A DNA stretch of 54,391 nt from assembly GCA_030688605.1 (NCBI GenBank), contig JAUYJB010000163.1, positions 1 to 54,391 on the forward strand. Direction: 5' to 3'. This document shows, one piece after another, positions 8,774-16,802 of this stretch; positions within the stretch are counted from its first letter, which is position 1; each line of letters opens with the position of its first letter. Under the pieces are notes generated by a model. It had not been told where the DNA came from. It saw only the letters and a program-made list of their open reading frames with translations, and did no database searches. The DNA is from Hyphomicrobiales bacterium (GTDB lineage Bacteria > Pseudomonadota > Alphaproteobacteria > Rhizobiales > NORP267). A program made the translations under genes and the position numbers.

Positions 8774-9328
8774 TCATCGGTGCTGGTGGCCCCCATGCTG
8801 TTGCCCGGCGGGCGCGCCGCCCGCATAGCCCCGCAGTTCGGCGTACCGCCGGAGCTGTGTCGGCACCAGTACCTCGATGGTCGCAAGATGATACTTCAGG
8901 TGAGCCGCTCTGAGCGCCGCCTGCGTTGCGCCGATCGCCCGCGTGGTGGCTACGAGGCTTGCCTCGGTCACGGCCTTGCCGGCGAATTGCCGGTCCAACT
9001 CGGCTTCCAGCGCGATCAACCTTTCGCCGAGCGGAACCGTTTCGGCCCTCATTGCCGCATGGAGCTCCTGCACCTTGACCCGCTGCGTCTCCGACAGCTC
9101 CAGGGATTCGGAAAGTTCGAGGACATGCACGGGACCCGGATAGCCGTTGAGCTCGGCGGCGAGTGCCAGCCCCATGCCGCGGCCGGCCTTCAGATCGGCG
9201 ATTTGCTTGTCGGAGAGGCTCTTTATGGTCCGCGTCTCGAGACCTGCGTACGGCTGTTGCGTTTCCGCCAATGACGTGTACGGCGCTACGGCAATTGCGA
9301 CCGCGACGGATAGTGCCAAGCGTTTCAT
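8774..9328 (-). CDS. Secreted Spy/CpxP-like protein (periplasmic, His-rich tail)
   Basis: A 184-aa protein. It has a signal peptide (MKRLALSVAVAIAVAPYTSLA) and a helical body: SLSDKQIADLKAGRGMGLALAAELNGYPGPVHVLELSESLELSETQ is followed by a long Glu/Ala/Leu-rich helix. This layout fits Spy/CpxP-type periplasmic chaperones and metal-stress proteins. The C-terminus GGHQHR is a possible metal-binding tail. The gene stands alone, with no two-component system or metal pump adjacent. Assignment to the family is by layout, with moderate certainty. Confidence 0.65.
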   Translation of the reverse strand: MKRLALSVAVAIAVAPYTSLAETQQPYAGLETRTIKSLSDKQIADLKAGRGMGLALAAELNGYPGPVHVLELSESLELSETQRVKVQELHAAMRAETVPLGERLIALEAELDRQFAGKAVTEASLVATTRAIGATQAALRAAHLKYHLATIEVLVPTQLRRYAELRGYAGGAPAGQQHGGHQHR

Positions 9329-9574
9329 GTTTGTTGCTCCTGAATGACCTCGCGTTGCGGAGGCAACGCTTGATTACCAAAGACTCTGTTGCTGCGGCTA
9401 TTAGAAGGCCCACATTTCGCCGAAGGTTCCCAGCGAGGCGATTTTTTTGTGACAATATATGTCAGGCACGGCATCCGCCACGGTCAGAAATCGCATTCCA
9501 GGAACCCCTGGCGCCCCACTATCCATTGCACCGCATATTAAACCGCTCGCCCCGATTCGCCGGTCCGTTTCGAA

Positions 9575-9594
9575 GCGAAGCTGGCCAGCTTCGC
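9575..9594. repeat. 20-bp perfect palindrome in the 9329-9647 gap
   Basis: GCGAAGCTGGCCAGCTTCGC reads the same on both strands. It is the only marked structure in the 320-bp gap between the Spy-like gene and the PadR remnant. GCGAAGCTGG occurs again around 9876-9886, next to the point where the PadR fragment loses homology, so the palindrome and the breakpoint may be related. It could be a regulator site or a 3' hairpin. The rest of the gap is AT-richer (for example CGATTTTTTTGTGACAATAT near 9441-9460) and no gene is visible. Confidence 0.4.
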
Positions 9595-9647
9595 GCTCCC
9601 ACTGTTAGCCCCGAGGCCCTTTATCGAGAGATGGCCAAGCGGCGAAA

Positions 9648-9876
9648 TTAAGAACGTTGCGGTCCTTGCCGGGCTTCGAACAACTCGCCGAAGAGCTCCT
9701 TCACTTTCTCCTTGGCGTCGATCAGGGCGTCCCGACCCTTCGGCGTGATCGAGTAAAATCGCCGCGACCGTTTGCCTGTCCCCTCCCGCCGCGACGTGAG
9801 ATAGCCCTTGCGCTCCAGGCTGTGCGGCATCGGATAGAAAGTGCCGGGGCTGAGGCGGCTTGAATCGCGACTTTCG
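9648..9876 (-). pseudogene. PadR-family regulator, C-terminal fragment
   Basis: The frame reads SPGTFYPMPHSLERKGYLTSRREGTG, then RRFYSITPKGRDALIDAKEKVKELFGELFEARQ. This is the second half of a PadR winged-helix domain: recognition helix, wing, and TPKG motif before the C-terminal helix. The first half of the HTH is absent. Upstream, from about 9877, the frame turns into unrelated Arg-rich sequence running into the end of the DUF3775 gene. MPHSLERKG where MLHRLERKG is typical also suggests drift. A truncated, probably non-functional regulator. Confidence 0.7.
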
Positions 9877-9925
9877 CGAAGCTGGTTCGCGCGGGCCCCT
9901 GAGGGCCGCACGAGTGCCCACTGGC

Positions 9926-10336
9926 TTAGCTCAGCTTCAGCTCGTAGAGGCCCTTCATCAGCAATTCGTGCAGGTCGGCCTCGCTGGTGAGCTGGGCCGC
10001 GGGAAGGTCGACGATTGAGGCTGAGTCGGCAAACGCCTTGTCCCACTGCGCGGCGCCGTAGTCGCCGCGGGCGATCCAAACGAGCGCTTGCAGCTCGCGC
10101 CGCGCGTCGGTCGACAGCGCAGCGATCGTTTGCCGCAACGCCTTGCGCGCGGGATGGTCGAAGGGCAGCGGATCAAGCCCCAGCGCCGCGGCGGGGTTGT
10201 GCTCGCCACGCGCCGGCTTTGGCTGTCCCAAGTCCTGCTCGCGAACCTCGCTAAGGATCACGTCGCGTGCGTCGCGGGCCGCCTTGGCAAGCTGCGCGAT
10301 CCGTTCGACGTCTTCGGTGGATATGTGCTTGAGCAT
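9926..10336 (-). CDS. DUF3775 domain-containing protein
   Basis: A 136-aa protein: MLKHISTEDVERIAQLAKAARDARD, a linker, then FDHPARKALRQTIAALSTDARRELQALVWIARGDYGAAQWDKAFADSAS and a C-terminal helix. The block ARRELQALVWIARGDY is the DUF3775 signature. The function is unknown. No enzyme motif or signal peptide is present; the protein should be cytoplasmic and all-helical. It is flanked by two broken genes, the PadR fragment and the epimerase stump, but looks intact itself. Confidence 0.78.
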   Translation of the reverse strand: MLKHISTEDVERIAQLAKAARDARDVILSEVREQDLGQPKPARGEHNPAAALGLDPLPFDHPARKALRQTIAALSTDARRELQALVWIARGDYGAAQWDKAFADSASIVDLPAAQLTSEADLHELLMKGLYELKLS

Positions 10337-10439
10337 GTGTGCCTCATGATGATCTTGTCAGATTAATGAAGCCGAGTCGCTGCTTTCAAGCATGACCCTA
10401 GAATGGGTTTGACGGGGGTTGACACGGGAGCAAGGGCCT

Positions 10440-10565
10440 ATGCAAAGAAAATTGGTCACCGGCGCTCTTGGTCATATCGGCTCGGAGCTCGTTCCCGCGT
10501 TGCGCGAGCGCTACGGTCAGGACGCGGTGCTCGCTTCGGACATCCGCATCGGGCCGCTTGCCGAT
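10440..10565 (+). pseudogene. NAD-dependent epimerase/dehydrogenase, N-terminal stump
   Basis: From ATG 10440 the frame encodes [26 protein letters not shown], then [14 protein letters not shown]. This is the start of an extended short-chain dehydrogenase (GxxGxxG NAD-binding motif followed by the acidic end of beta-2, ASDIR), close to the L-threonine-3-dehydrogenase/UDP-sugar epimerase type. Homology stops near 10565, where the frame runs antisense into the end of the EamA gene. About 40 of an expected 310 or more residues remain, so it is a truncated remnant. The junction with the EamA stop may mark an old rearrangement. Confidence 0.75.
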
Positions 10566-11500
10566 CAGCGGTCGGCGGTCACGGGCGGGATGGGCGGCAT
10601 CGCGTCTCTTTTCTTGGCCAGGGCGGCTTCGCGCCGGACGATATAGAATGCGGAGCCCGCAATGATCGCGGCGCCCACCCATGTCCAGACTTCGGCGACC
10701 TCTCCGAACAGCAGGAAGGCGAACAGCGCGATAAACGGGAGGCGCGTATAGTCGAAAGGCATGATCGCCGACGCATCCGCGGTCGCAAGGCTACGGGCGA
10801 GCGCAAGATGCGCCAGCGTTGCCAGGACGCCGAGGGCTGCGAGAATGACGTAATCCTGCCCATGCGGCCATACCCACACGAAGGCCGCCGGCACCAGCGA
10901 CAAGGGCGTCATCAGCAAGTTCAAATAGAGCACGGCCGTCCCGGCGCGCACGGTGGCGGACATATGTTTGAGTAGCAAGACGGACGCCGCCATGAAGATA
11001 GCGGCGACGATGGGTAGCGCCATGACCGGGGATACCTCGGCGATCCCGGGCCGCATGATCACCAGCATGCCGAGAAAGCCTATGGCGGTTGCACTCCAGC
11101 GGCGCAGTCCGACTTTCTCCCGGAGGATGATCGCGGCCCCGGCAACGATAAAAAGCGGCATGGTGAAATTGAGCGCCACGGCGTCCGCCAACGGTACGAG
11201 CGCGAGCGAGGTGAACCAAAACCCCATCGCGATAACGCCGACGACGGCACGTGCCAAGTGAAGCCTGAAATGACGGGTGTAGAAGGCGGGAAAGCCGCTC
11301 GACAGCATCCATGGCAGCATCGAGGCCACAGCGAACAGATTGCGGAAGAAGGCGACTTCCAGAGGCGGCAGGTCGGCGGTTGCCATCCGCACAAGGGCAT
11401 TCATGAGCGCGAAAAAGAAGGCGGCGGCCGTCATATACAACGCCCCCTTCGTCGCATCCGAAATTGCGGGCAGGCGTCGATGCGGACCGGTTTTCAACAT
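10565..11500 (-). CDS. EamA/DMT-family transporter
   Basis: A 311-aa membrane protein with about ten hydrophobic segments in two homologous halves (EamA repeats), for example [22 protein letters not shown] at the start of the first. The C-terminus is cytoplasmic and basic ([12 protein letters not shown]). Members export metabolites or amino acids by proton exchange; the substrate cannot be told from sequence. The start is placed at 11500 because the extension to 11572 is not membrane-protein-like. The 3' end abuts the truncated epimerase fragment on the opposite strand. Confidence 0.87.
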   Translation of the reverse strand: MLKTGPHRRLPAISDATKGALYMTAAAFFFALMNALVRMATADLPPLEVAFFRNLFAVASMLPWMLSSGFPAFYTRHFRLHLARAVVGVIAMGFWFTSLALVPLADAVALNFTMPLFIVAGAAIILREKVGLRRWSATAIGFLGMLVIMRPGIAEVSPVMALPIVAAIFMAASVLLLKHMSATVRAGTAVLYLNLLMTPLSLVPAAFVWVWPHGQDYVILAALGVLATLAHLALARSLATADASAIMPFDYTRLPFIALFAFLLFGEVAEVWTWVGAAIIAGSAFYIVRREAALAKKRDAMPPIPPVTADR

Positions 11501-11955
11501 GGGGAAAGCAATCCGCCAGGGGGTTCTACCGAAACTGCGCGAGGGAGACACCGGGCGGGGATCCGCTCCCATGCCGCCGCCCGCTCGGTCTGTCCGCTAC
11601 CGCTATGCGGCAGCCCGGGTCACGAAAATCCAGGGGAACTGCACCCCAATGTGCCGAGAGTTCAAGTCCAAAATGAAAATGCAGTAAAGCCGACATTCCC
11701 CAGAGGCTCCCTCGAACCGGCCCGGATGATGGCAGAAGGCGTCACGGTTCAGCCGTCCCGCCTTTCGCCGTGGTAGGCCGGTAATGAGGCGCAGACCGGG
11801 CGCTGAAGTCGATTTCGTCGGCTTAGGGCTGGCGAGCTGGCTTGCGGGTGGCGGTGCCAGTACAGCCGGATATAATCCGGAGCGGACGGTAAGGCGGGAG
11901 AAGCCGTTCCGCATCGCCCAGGCAGGGAAATTGCCATCGGTGCTATACTTTCAAT
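11501..11955. other. Intergenic region without a visible gene
   Basis: About 450 bases between the divergent EamA and LuxR-fusion genes. I see no RNA gene, insertion sequence or convincing ORF. The open frames lack ribosome-binding sites and protein-like composition. GGAGCGGACGGTAAGGCGGG and ATACTTTCAAT just before 11956 may be part of the regulator gene's promoter, but no clear -35/-10 pair stands out. Confidence 0.4.
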
Positions 11956-13539
11956 GTGGAAACCGGGCAAAACAGCTACGCCGTGACCCCCCCCGAGACC
12001 CGCTACGCCAACAGCGACCAAGTCCGGATTGCCTACCAGGTGGTCGGCAACGGCCCGATCGACCTTGTTTTCGTCCCCGGGTTCATCTCCAACCTCGACG
12101 TCCTTTGGGAGGACCCCGGCTATGGCCGGCTGCTGCGGCGGCTCAGCGCCTTCAGCCGCGTGATCCAATTCGACAAGCGAGGCACCGGCCTCAGCGATCG
12201 AGTTGACACGCGTCATCTACCCACCCTCGAAGTGCGTATGGATGATGTTCGCGCGGTCATGGATGCCGCCGGCAGCGGGCGCGCCGTGCTGCTGGGCGCT
12301 GCAGAGGGCGCCTCAATGTCGATCCTGTTTGCCGCCGCTTATCCAGCGCGGACGCGCGCCCTGGTGCTTTACGGCGGCTATGCGCATTTCCAAACCTCGG
12401 TCATGGGCCGTGCGGCGCACGCAGAGTTCATCCGCGATGTCGAAAGCGCCTGGGGCAGCGGCGCAAGCCTGCCGAATTTCGCCCCGGAGCGGGCAAAGGA
12501 TCCCCGCTTTCAGGCATGGTGGGCTCGGTTCGAGCGGCTGTCCGCGAGCCCCACCGCCGCCGTCGCGCTGGCCCGTATGAACGCGCAAATCGACGTGCGC
12601 AACGTCCTCGAGGCCATCCGCGTTCCGACCCTCGTCATGCACCGGCGCGAAGACGGGCGGGTCAAGTTCACCGGCGGCCGCCATCTCGCCGAGAAGATCG
12701 GCGGCGCGCGATTTGTCGAACTGCGGGGGCGCGACCATCCGATCTGGATCGGCGATATCGACCGTATCGTCGACGAGATCGAGGAATTCGTCACCGGCGT
12801 CCGGCCGGCGCCGTCCCACCATCGCGTACTGGTGACGATTCTGGTCGCGCGTCTGGTCGCGCCCGAGCGATTGGCGCGGCGACTGGGCGACGGGCATTGG
12901 CGCGAACGTCTCGACCGGTTCCGCCAGGCCACGGCCGACGCGATTGCGCGCTTCGAGGGAGAAACGGTCGTCGTCGGCGCGGAGGAAATCTGTGCACGGT
13001 TCGATGGGCCGGCGCGTGCAATCGGATGCGCGCTCGCGCTTCGCGACGCGGCCGATGCGCTCAAGCTCAGGCTTGCGGCCGGGGTTCATACGGGGGAAGT
13101 GGAAATTCATGACGGCGCGCTCTCGGGGTACGCGGTGCATGTGGCCGAGCGGATTTCGACATATGCCGACGCCGGCGAAGTGCTGGTGTCGGGAGTCGTC
13201 AGCGATCTTGTCTCGGGCTCCGGACTGCACTTCGTGGAGCGCCCTATCGAGCACATCAATGAAGGCGATGGACGGCTGCGCCTGTTCTCGGTCATGGTCG
13301 AGCAGCATCTGGAGCCGGTCACACGCCCCGCCAAGACGCCGAACTTGGAGGCGCTCACCGGAAGAGAACGCGAGGTTCTCGCGCTTGTCGCGGACGGGCT
13401 CAGCAACGCGGCGATCGCCGAGCGCCTCGATCTCAGCGAGCATACGGTCAAGCGCCACGTGGCCAATATCCTGGTGAAACTCGATCTGCCGACGCGCGCG
13501 GCCGCCGCGGCCATGGCGGCCCGGCCACCGGTTGGCTGA
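11956..13539 (+). CDS. Three-domain regulator: pseudo-hydrolase, pseudo-cyclase, LuxR HTH
   Basis: A 527-aa protein with three domains. Residues 20-280 are an alpha/beta hydrolase fold of the type found fused to adenylate cyclases. The nucleophile elbow reads GAAEG (114-118), with Ala116 where Ser is expected; H261 remains. Residues 288-446 are a class III nucleotidyl cyclase fold. The usual FTDIVGST is LVARLVAP, so the first metal Asp aligns with Arg299 and the second with Glu343, while HTGEVE is kept. Residues 466-527 are a LuxR/GerE HTH ([25 protein letters not shown], then [12 protein letters not shown]). It is probably a DNA-binding regulator with two catalytically dead sensor domains. 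The start is GTG 11956. The target is unknown; the downstream 13653-15283 genes are candidates. Confidence 0.85.
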   Translation: METGQNSYAVTPPETRYANSDQVRIAYQVVGNGPIDLVFVPGFISNLDVLWEDPGYGRLLRRLSAFSRVIQFDKRGTGLSDRVDTRHLPTLEVRMDDVRAVMDAAGSGRAVLLGAAEGASMSILFAAAYPARTRALVLYGGYAHFQTSVMGRAAHAEFIRDVESAWGSGASLPNFAPERAKDPRFQAWWARFERLSASPTAAVALARMNAQIDVRNVLEAIRVPTLVMHRREDGRVKFTGGRHLAEKIGGARFVELRGRDHPIWIGDIDRIVDEIEEFVTGVRPAPSHHRVLVTILVARLVAPERLARRLGDGHWRERLDRFRQATADAIARFEGETVVVGAEEICARFDGPARAIGCALALRDAADALKLRLAAGVHTGEVEIHDGALSGYAVHVAERISTYADAGEVLVSGVVSDLVSGSGLHFVERPIEHINEGDGRLRLFSVMVEQHLEPVTRPAKTPNLEALTGREREVLALVADGLSNAAIAERLDLSEHTVKRHVANILVKLDLPTRAAAAAMAARPPVG

Positions 13540-13547
13540 TTGGCGAT

Positions 13548-13587
13548 ATGGCCCGAACGGGCCATCGGCGGAATGGCCCGTTCGGGC
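13548..13587. terminator. Tandem palindromes downstream of the LuxR fusion
   Basis: ATGGCCCGAACGGGCCAT (13548-13565) is a palindrome with an 8-bp arm on each side of AA. A second palindrome, GGCCCGTTCGGGC (13575-13587), has the same arms and the central bases inverted. They begin 9 bases after the regulator's stop and precede the next gene. They may terminate transcription or serve as paired operator sites. There is no T-run. Confidence 0.45.
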
Positions 13588-13652
13588 GAAGCGGGCCGTC
13601 TTCGATCGGATTAGTAGTGGAAGCGTGGGGGCATCACTTGATGGAGACCAAC

Positions 13653-14147
13653 ATGCGCAAATCCACTGGACTTCTGATCACGGTCGTGACCGCAGTATCG
13701 CTGGGCGCGATCAGTCTCATGGCGCCCGTCGCGTCGGCGGAGGATATGTCCGCGCAGGCGACGTATCGCGACATCGACGAGACGCTCGGAATGGTACCAA
13801 GCTTCTTCAAGCTGTTCCCGGAAGTCGGCATCGCCGGGGCCTGGGCCGAGTTCAAGTCGGTCCAGCTCAATCCGAATACCGAGCTCGACGGCAAGACCAA
13901 GGAGCTGATCGGCCTCGCCCTGGCGTCGCAAATCCCTTGCCAGTATTGCGTCTACTTCCACACGGCGGCCGCCAAAGCCAACGGCGCCAGCGAAGAGGAG
14001 ATACGCGAGGCCGTCGCCATGGCGGCGATCGTGCGCCACTGGAGCACGGTGCTCAACGGCATGCAGGTCGATCTTGACGGCTTCAAACGCGAGACGGACG
14101 CCGTCCTGCGTCTCGCCGGCGAAAAGGCCAAGAGCGCACAAAAGTGA
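13653..14147 (+). CDS. Secreted carboxymuconolactone decarboxylase/AhpD-like protein
   Basis: A 164-aa protein. A signal peptide (MRKSTGLLITVVTAVSLGAI, cleavage likely after APVASA) is followed by a CMD/AhpD domain with the redox pair CQYC and its following His (PCQYCVYFHTAAAKANGASEEEI). AhpD-like proteins use this Cys pair for peroxide or disulfide chemistry. Real carboxymuconolactone decarboxylases lack it, so a redox role is more likely. GGAG six bases before ATG 13653 decides this start over 13641 and 13548. Export is unusual for the family. It is followed by NTF2-like and flavin-binding genes in the same direction. Confidence 0.82.
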   Translation: MRKSTGLLITVVTAVSLGAISLMAPVASAEDMSAQATYRDIDETLGMVPSFFKLFPEVGIAGAWAEFKSVQLNPNTELDGKTKELIGLALASQIPCQYCVYFHTAAAKANGASEEEIREAVAMAAIVRHWSTVLNGMQVDLDGFKRETDAVLRLAGEKAKSAQK

Positions 14148-14255
14148 CGTTCACGCGAGCATCCCACTCTCGCTCCGTGAGGGTGGGATGCCTGTGCAAG
14201 AAGCGAGGCGAAGATTTGCCTACGCGCATGTCCGAAATCAGAACAGGAGGAGATC

Positions 14256-14618
14256 ATGAACCTGAAAATGGGCGGCGTGACCGGTTCAGCGATTAAGCAG
14301 GCCATCGAAAGCCGAGACGGGCGCATGCTGGCGAGCTTTTATGCCGATGACGCCGTGGTGCGCGTCATCGATCGCAACAATCCGCCGAGCCGGCCGCGCG
14401 AAGTCCGCGGCAAATCGGCGATTACGACCTTCTGGGACGACATCTGCAGCCGCGCGATGACGCATGAAGTGAACTTCAGCGCGGCCGAGGGTGATCGGCT
14501 CGCGTTCTCTCAGGCTTGCACCTATCCTGACGGAGCAAAGGTGTTCTGCCTTGCGATGCTCGAGCTCAAGAACGGCAAGATCGCTCATCAAACGTTGGTG
14601 CAAGCGTGGGACGAATGA
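14256..14618 (+). CDS. SnoaL-like/NTF2-fold protein
   Basis: A 120-aa protein with the SnoaL/NTF2 pattern: an N-terminal helix (AIKQAIESRDGRMLASFYADDAVVRV), VRGKSAITTFWDDI, and a beta-rich end (MLELKNGKIAHQTLVQAWDE). The cone-shaped fold binds small hydrophobic ligands; members are isomerases, hydrolases or binding proteins. No catalytic residue can be assigned. A strong AGGAGGAG precedes ATG 14256. It lies between the secreted AhpD-like protein and the PNPOx-like protein, probably in one transcript. Confidence 0.8.
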   Translation: MNLKMGGVTGSAIKQAIESRDGRMLASFYADDAVVRVIDRNNPPSRPREVRGKSAITTFWDDICSRAMTHEVNFSAAEGDRLAFSQACTYPDGAKVFCLAMLELKNGKIAHQTLVQAWDE

Positions 14619-14680
14619 CAAACAATCGCCTCCATCACGGCGTCCCGGCCAAGCCGCAGCGTCAGCGCGGGAGAGGATTG

Positions 14681-15283
14681 ATGATCGACAGCATCATGTA
14701 TCACGAGGGGAACCGCCGGCTGCAGGATCAGTTCGACAGCCGTCGGATTTCCGATCGTCTGGAAAAATTCACGCGCACGCAGTTCACGCCGGACGACAAG
14801 GCGTTTATCGAAGGTGCACAGTATTTTTTCCTCGCGACAGCAGATGCCGAGGGACGGCCCGATTGCTCCTTCAAGGGCGGCATGCCGGGTTTCGTGCGCG
14901 TCACGGGACCGTCCGAATTGGCGTTTCCCGACTATGACGGGAACGGCATGTTCAAGAGCCTCGGCAATATTCTGGTCAATCCCTACGTCGGCATGCTTTT
15001 CATCGCCATGCACGGCACGCCGCGGCGTTTGCGGGTCAACGGCAAGGCGACGCTGAGCCCCGACGATCCGCTTGTTGCCGGAACCGTTGGCGCGCAGCTC
15101 ATCGTTCGTGTCGCAGCCAGGGCAATCTTCCCGAATTGCCCGCGCTACATCCCGACCATGCAGTTGACCGAACCGTCGATCTATACGCCACGACCCGGCC
15201 GTGAACCGACCGAGCCGGCGTGGAAGGGATTCGCCGATTTCAAGGACTGCGTCCACCCGCGCCGACCCACCTTTAAGGGCTGA
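14681..15283 (+). CDS. Pyridoxamine 5'-phosphate oxidase-fold flavoprotein
   Basis: A 200-aa PNPOx-like split-barrel protein. FTPDDKAFIEGAQYFFLATADAEGRPDCSFKGG is the typical N-terminal strand pair. GMPGFVRVTGPSELAFPDYDGNGMFKSLGNI follows, with NPYVGMLFIAM and PRRLRVNGKATL. The fold binds FMN or F420. This branch (PPOX class, general-stress-like) is not true PdxH. AGAGGA before ATG 14681 supports that start rather than 14606. It ends 58 bases before the convergent UbiD gene and is likely co-transcribed with the two upstream genes. Confidence 0.82.
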   Translation: MIDSIMYHEGNRRLQDQFDSRRISDRLEKFTRTQFTPDDKAFIEGAQYFFLATADAEGRPDCSFKGGMPGFVRVTGPSELAFPDYDGNGMFKSLGNILVNPYVGMLFIAMHGTPRRLRVNGKATLSPDDPLVAGTVGAQLIVRVAARAIFPNCPRYIPTMQLTEPSIYTPRPGREPTEPAWKGFADFKDCVHPRRPTFKG

Positions 15284-15341
15284 TGGGGTTATTCCGCGGA
15301 GATGAAAAATGCTTCGGGCTGCGTTGGGTGCCGTTGCCTTC

Positions 15342-16802
15342 CTAGTCCAATAGCCTGGAGCCGAAGAACAAAGGCGAGAGCGCACGCACGAGCGGCAGGG
15401 ACTCCTTGGCGGCGAAGTTCTCCAGCTTCAAGTCGGGCTTGTGCGGGCGGACCCGCTCGAACTTGTCCCGCGCTTCCGCGTCAGCCGGCGGCGGGATGGT
15501 GGCGTCGATCATCATCTTCGAGCCGAAGCGCTGCCACAGCGCGGTGCCGGCGGCGCCGAGCTCGGCCAGAGCCGCGTCCATCGGGTGGTTGTGGGTGCCG
15601 GGAATGACGACCACGTCCTTTTCCGGGTGCACCCGCGTTGCCAGCGCCCACAACAGCTCGGAATGATTGAAGATGTCGACGTCCGGGTCGACGGCGATGA
15701 CGATCTTGGGGTGCAGATATTCCGACGAAAGCGCCGCCATCATCAGGTTCTTGGCCTCGCCGTAGAAGCGCGGCGTCATCTGGATCGCCACGGCGAAGAT
15801 GCCCGGCAGCACCATGACATTGTGCACCTCGGGCCCGCCGCCGACATTGCGCAGGCGGCGCAGGATGGTGGCGCTCTGCGGCACCTTGTGGAACACGCAG
15901 CCTTCCATCTCCGAGCCGTTCTGCAGGCTCTTGAAGATGGCGTCCTTGCGCCGCGTCATGCACTGATACTCGACGATCGGGTTCTTGCCGGTGCCGGTCA
16001 GGTAATAGTCCTGGAACTCGGAGAACGGTCCCTCGTCCTCGCGGATATGCGGCGGCACGTGGCCCTCAAGCACCAGCTCGGCATCCGCCGGCACTTCCAG
16101 GTCCACCGTCTCGCACTTCACAAGCCGCACCGCCTCGCCGAGATAGCCACCGGCGATCCCCAGCTCGTCGGTTCCGTAGGCCGCCGTGGTCGCCGCGGCC
16201 ATGTAGTATAGCGGATGGTGCCCGATGATGACGGCGACCGGCATCGCCTCGTCGCGGGCCTGGTATTTGAGATAGTTCTTCCACGAATGGCGCGGCACCA
16301 GCAGGATGCCCGACTTGTCCGGCCCCTTGATCTGCAGCCGGTGGAAGCTCAAGTTGCGCTGGCCCGTATCCGGGTTCTTGGTGACGACCAGGCCTGAGCC
16401 GATCACTGGCCCGCCGTCGCGCTTGCCCGCGACATGCACCGGCAGCTCGGTCAGGTCGAACTCGCCCTTTTTGAGCTTCACCTCCTTGACCGGACCATCA
16501 TCGACCATCACTGGCGGCACGCAGGTGCCGAGCCGCTCGGCGACCAGCGGCACGAGATTTTCCTCGCTCGTCCCGAAGGCGATCGCCGCATGGCGGACAT
16601 TGGCCGGCGCCTGTCCGAGCGAGCGCCAGCCATGCGGCAGGTTCTCGAACAGGACCGCTTTCTCGCGGCACTGATACAACAGAGCGCCCATCTCGGTCAG
16701 CGGATCGACCGGCTTGTCGACGCGGATCAGCTCGCCGGCCTCCTTCAGTTCGGCGATCCAGGTCCGCATGTCCTTGAGCTTGGAGCGTGATGCGACATTC
16801 AT
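15342..16802 (-). CDS. UbiD-family decarboxylase (copy 1)
   Basis: A 486-aa protein of full UbiD length. Features include MRTWIAELKEAGELIRVDKPVD, LPVHVAGKRDGGPVIGSGLVVTKNPDTG with the prenyl-FMN-binding segment SFHRLQIKG, the acidic motif EGPFSEFQDYY, and PKIVIAVDPDVDIFNHSELLWALATRVHPEKD. UbiD enzymes reversibly decarboxylate aromatic or unsaturated acids using prenylated FMN made by UbiX. No ubiX is present in the window. ATG overlaps the TRAP permease stop (ATGA), so it is the last gene of the leftward operon and translationally coupled to the transporter. The substrate is not predictable; an aromatic acid is likely. Confidence 0.9.
   Translation of the reverse strand: MNVASRSKLKDMRTWIAELKEAGELIRVDKPVDPLTEMGALLYQCREKAVLFENLPHGWRSLGQAPANVRHAAIAFGTSEENLVPLVAERLGTCVPPVMVDDGPVKEVKLKKGEFDLTELPVHVAGKRDGGPVIGSGLVVTKNPDTGQRNLSFHRLQIKGPDKSGILLVPRHSWKNYLKYQARDEAMPVAVIIGHHPLYYMAAATTAAYGTDELGIAGGYLGEAVRLVKCETVDLEVPADAELVLEGHVPPHIREDEGPFSEFQDYYLTGTGKNPIVEYQCMTRRKDAIFKSLQNGSEMEGCVFHKVPQSATILRRLRNVGGGPEVHNVMVLPGIFAVAIQMTPRFYGEAKNLMMAALSSEYLHPKIVIAVDPDVDIFNHSELLWALATRVHPEKDVVVIPGTHNHPMDAALAELGAAGTALWQRFGSKMMIDATIPPPADAEARDKFERVRPHKPDLKLENFAAKESLPLVRALSPLFFGSRLLD

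Noticed and set aside
9538-9921. A 127-aa frame opposite the PadR fragment region
   Set aside because: Arg/Pro-rich shadow; the PadR-type motifs lie in a different frame of the same strand (9648-9876).
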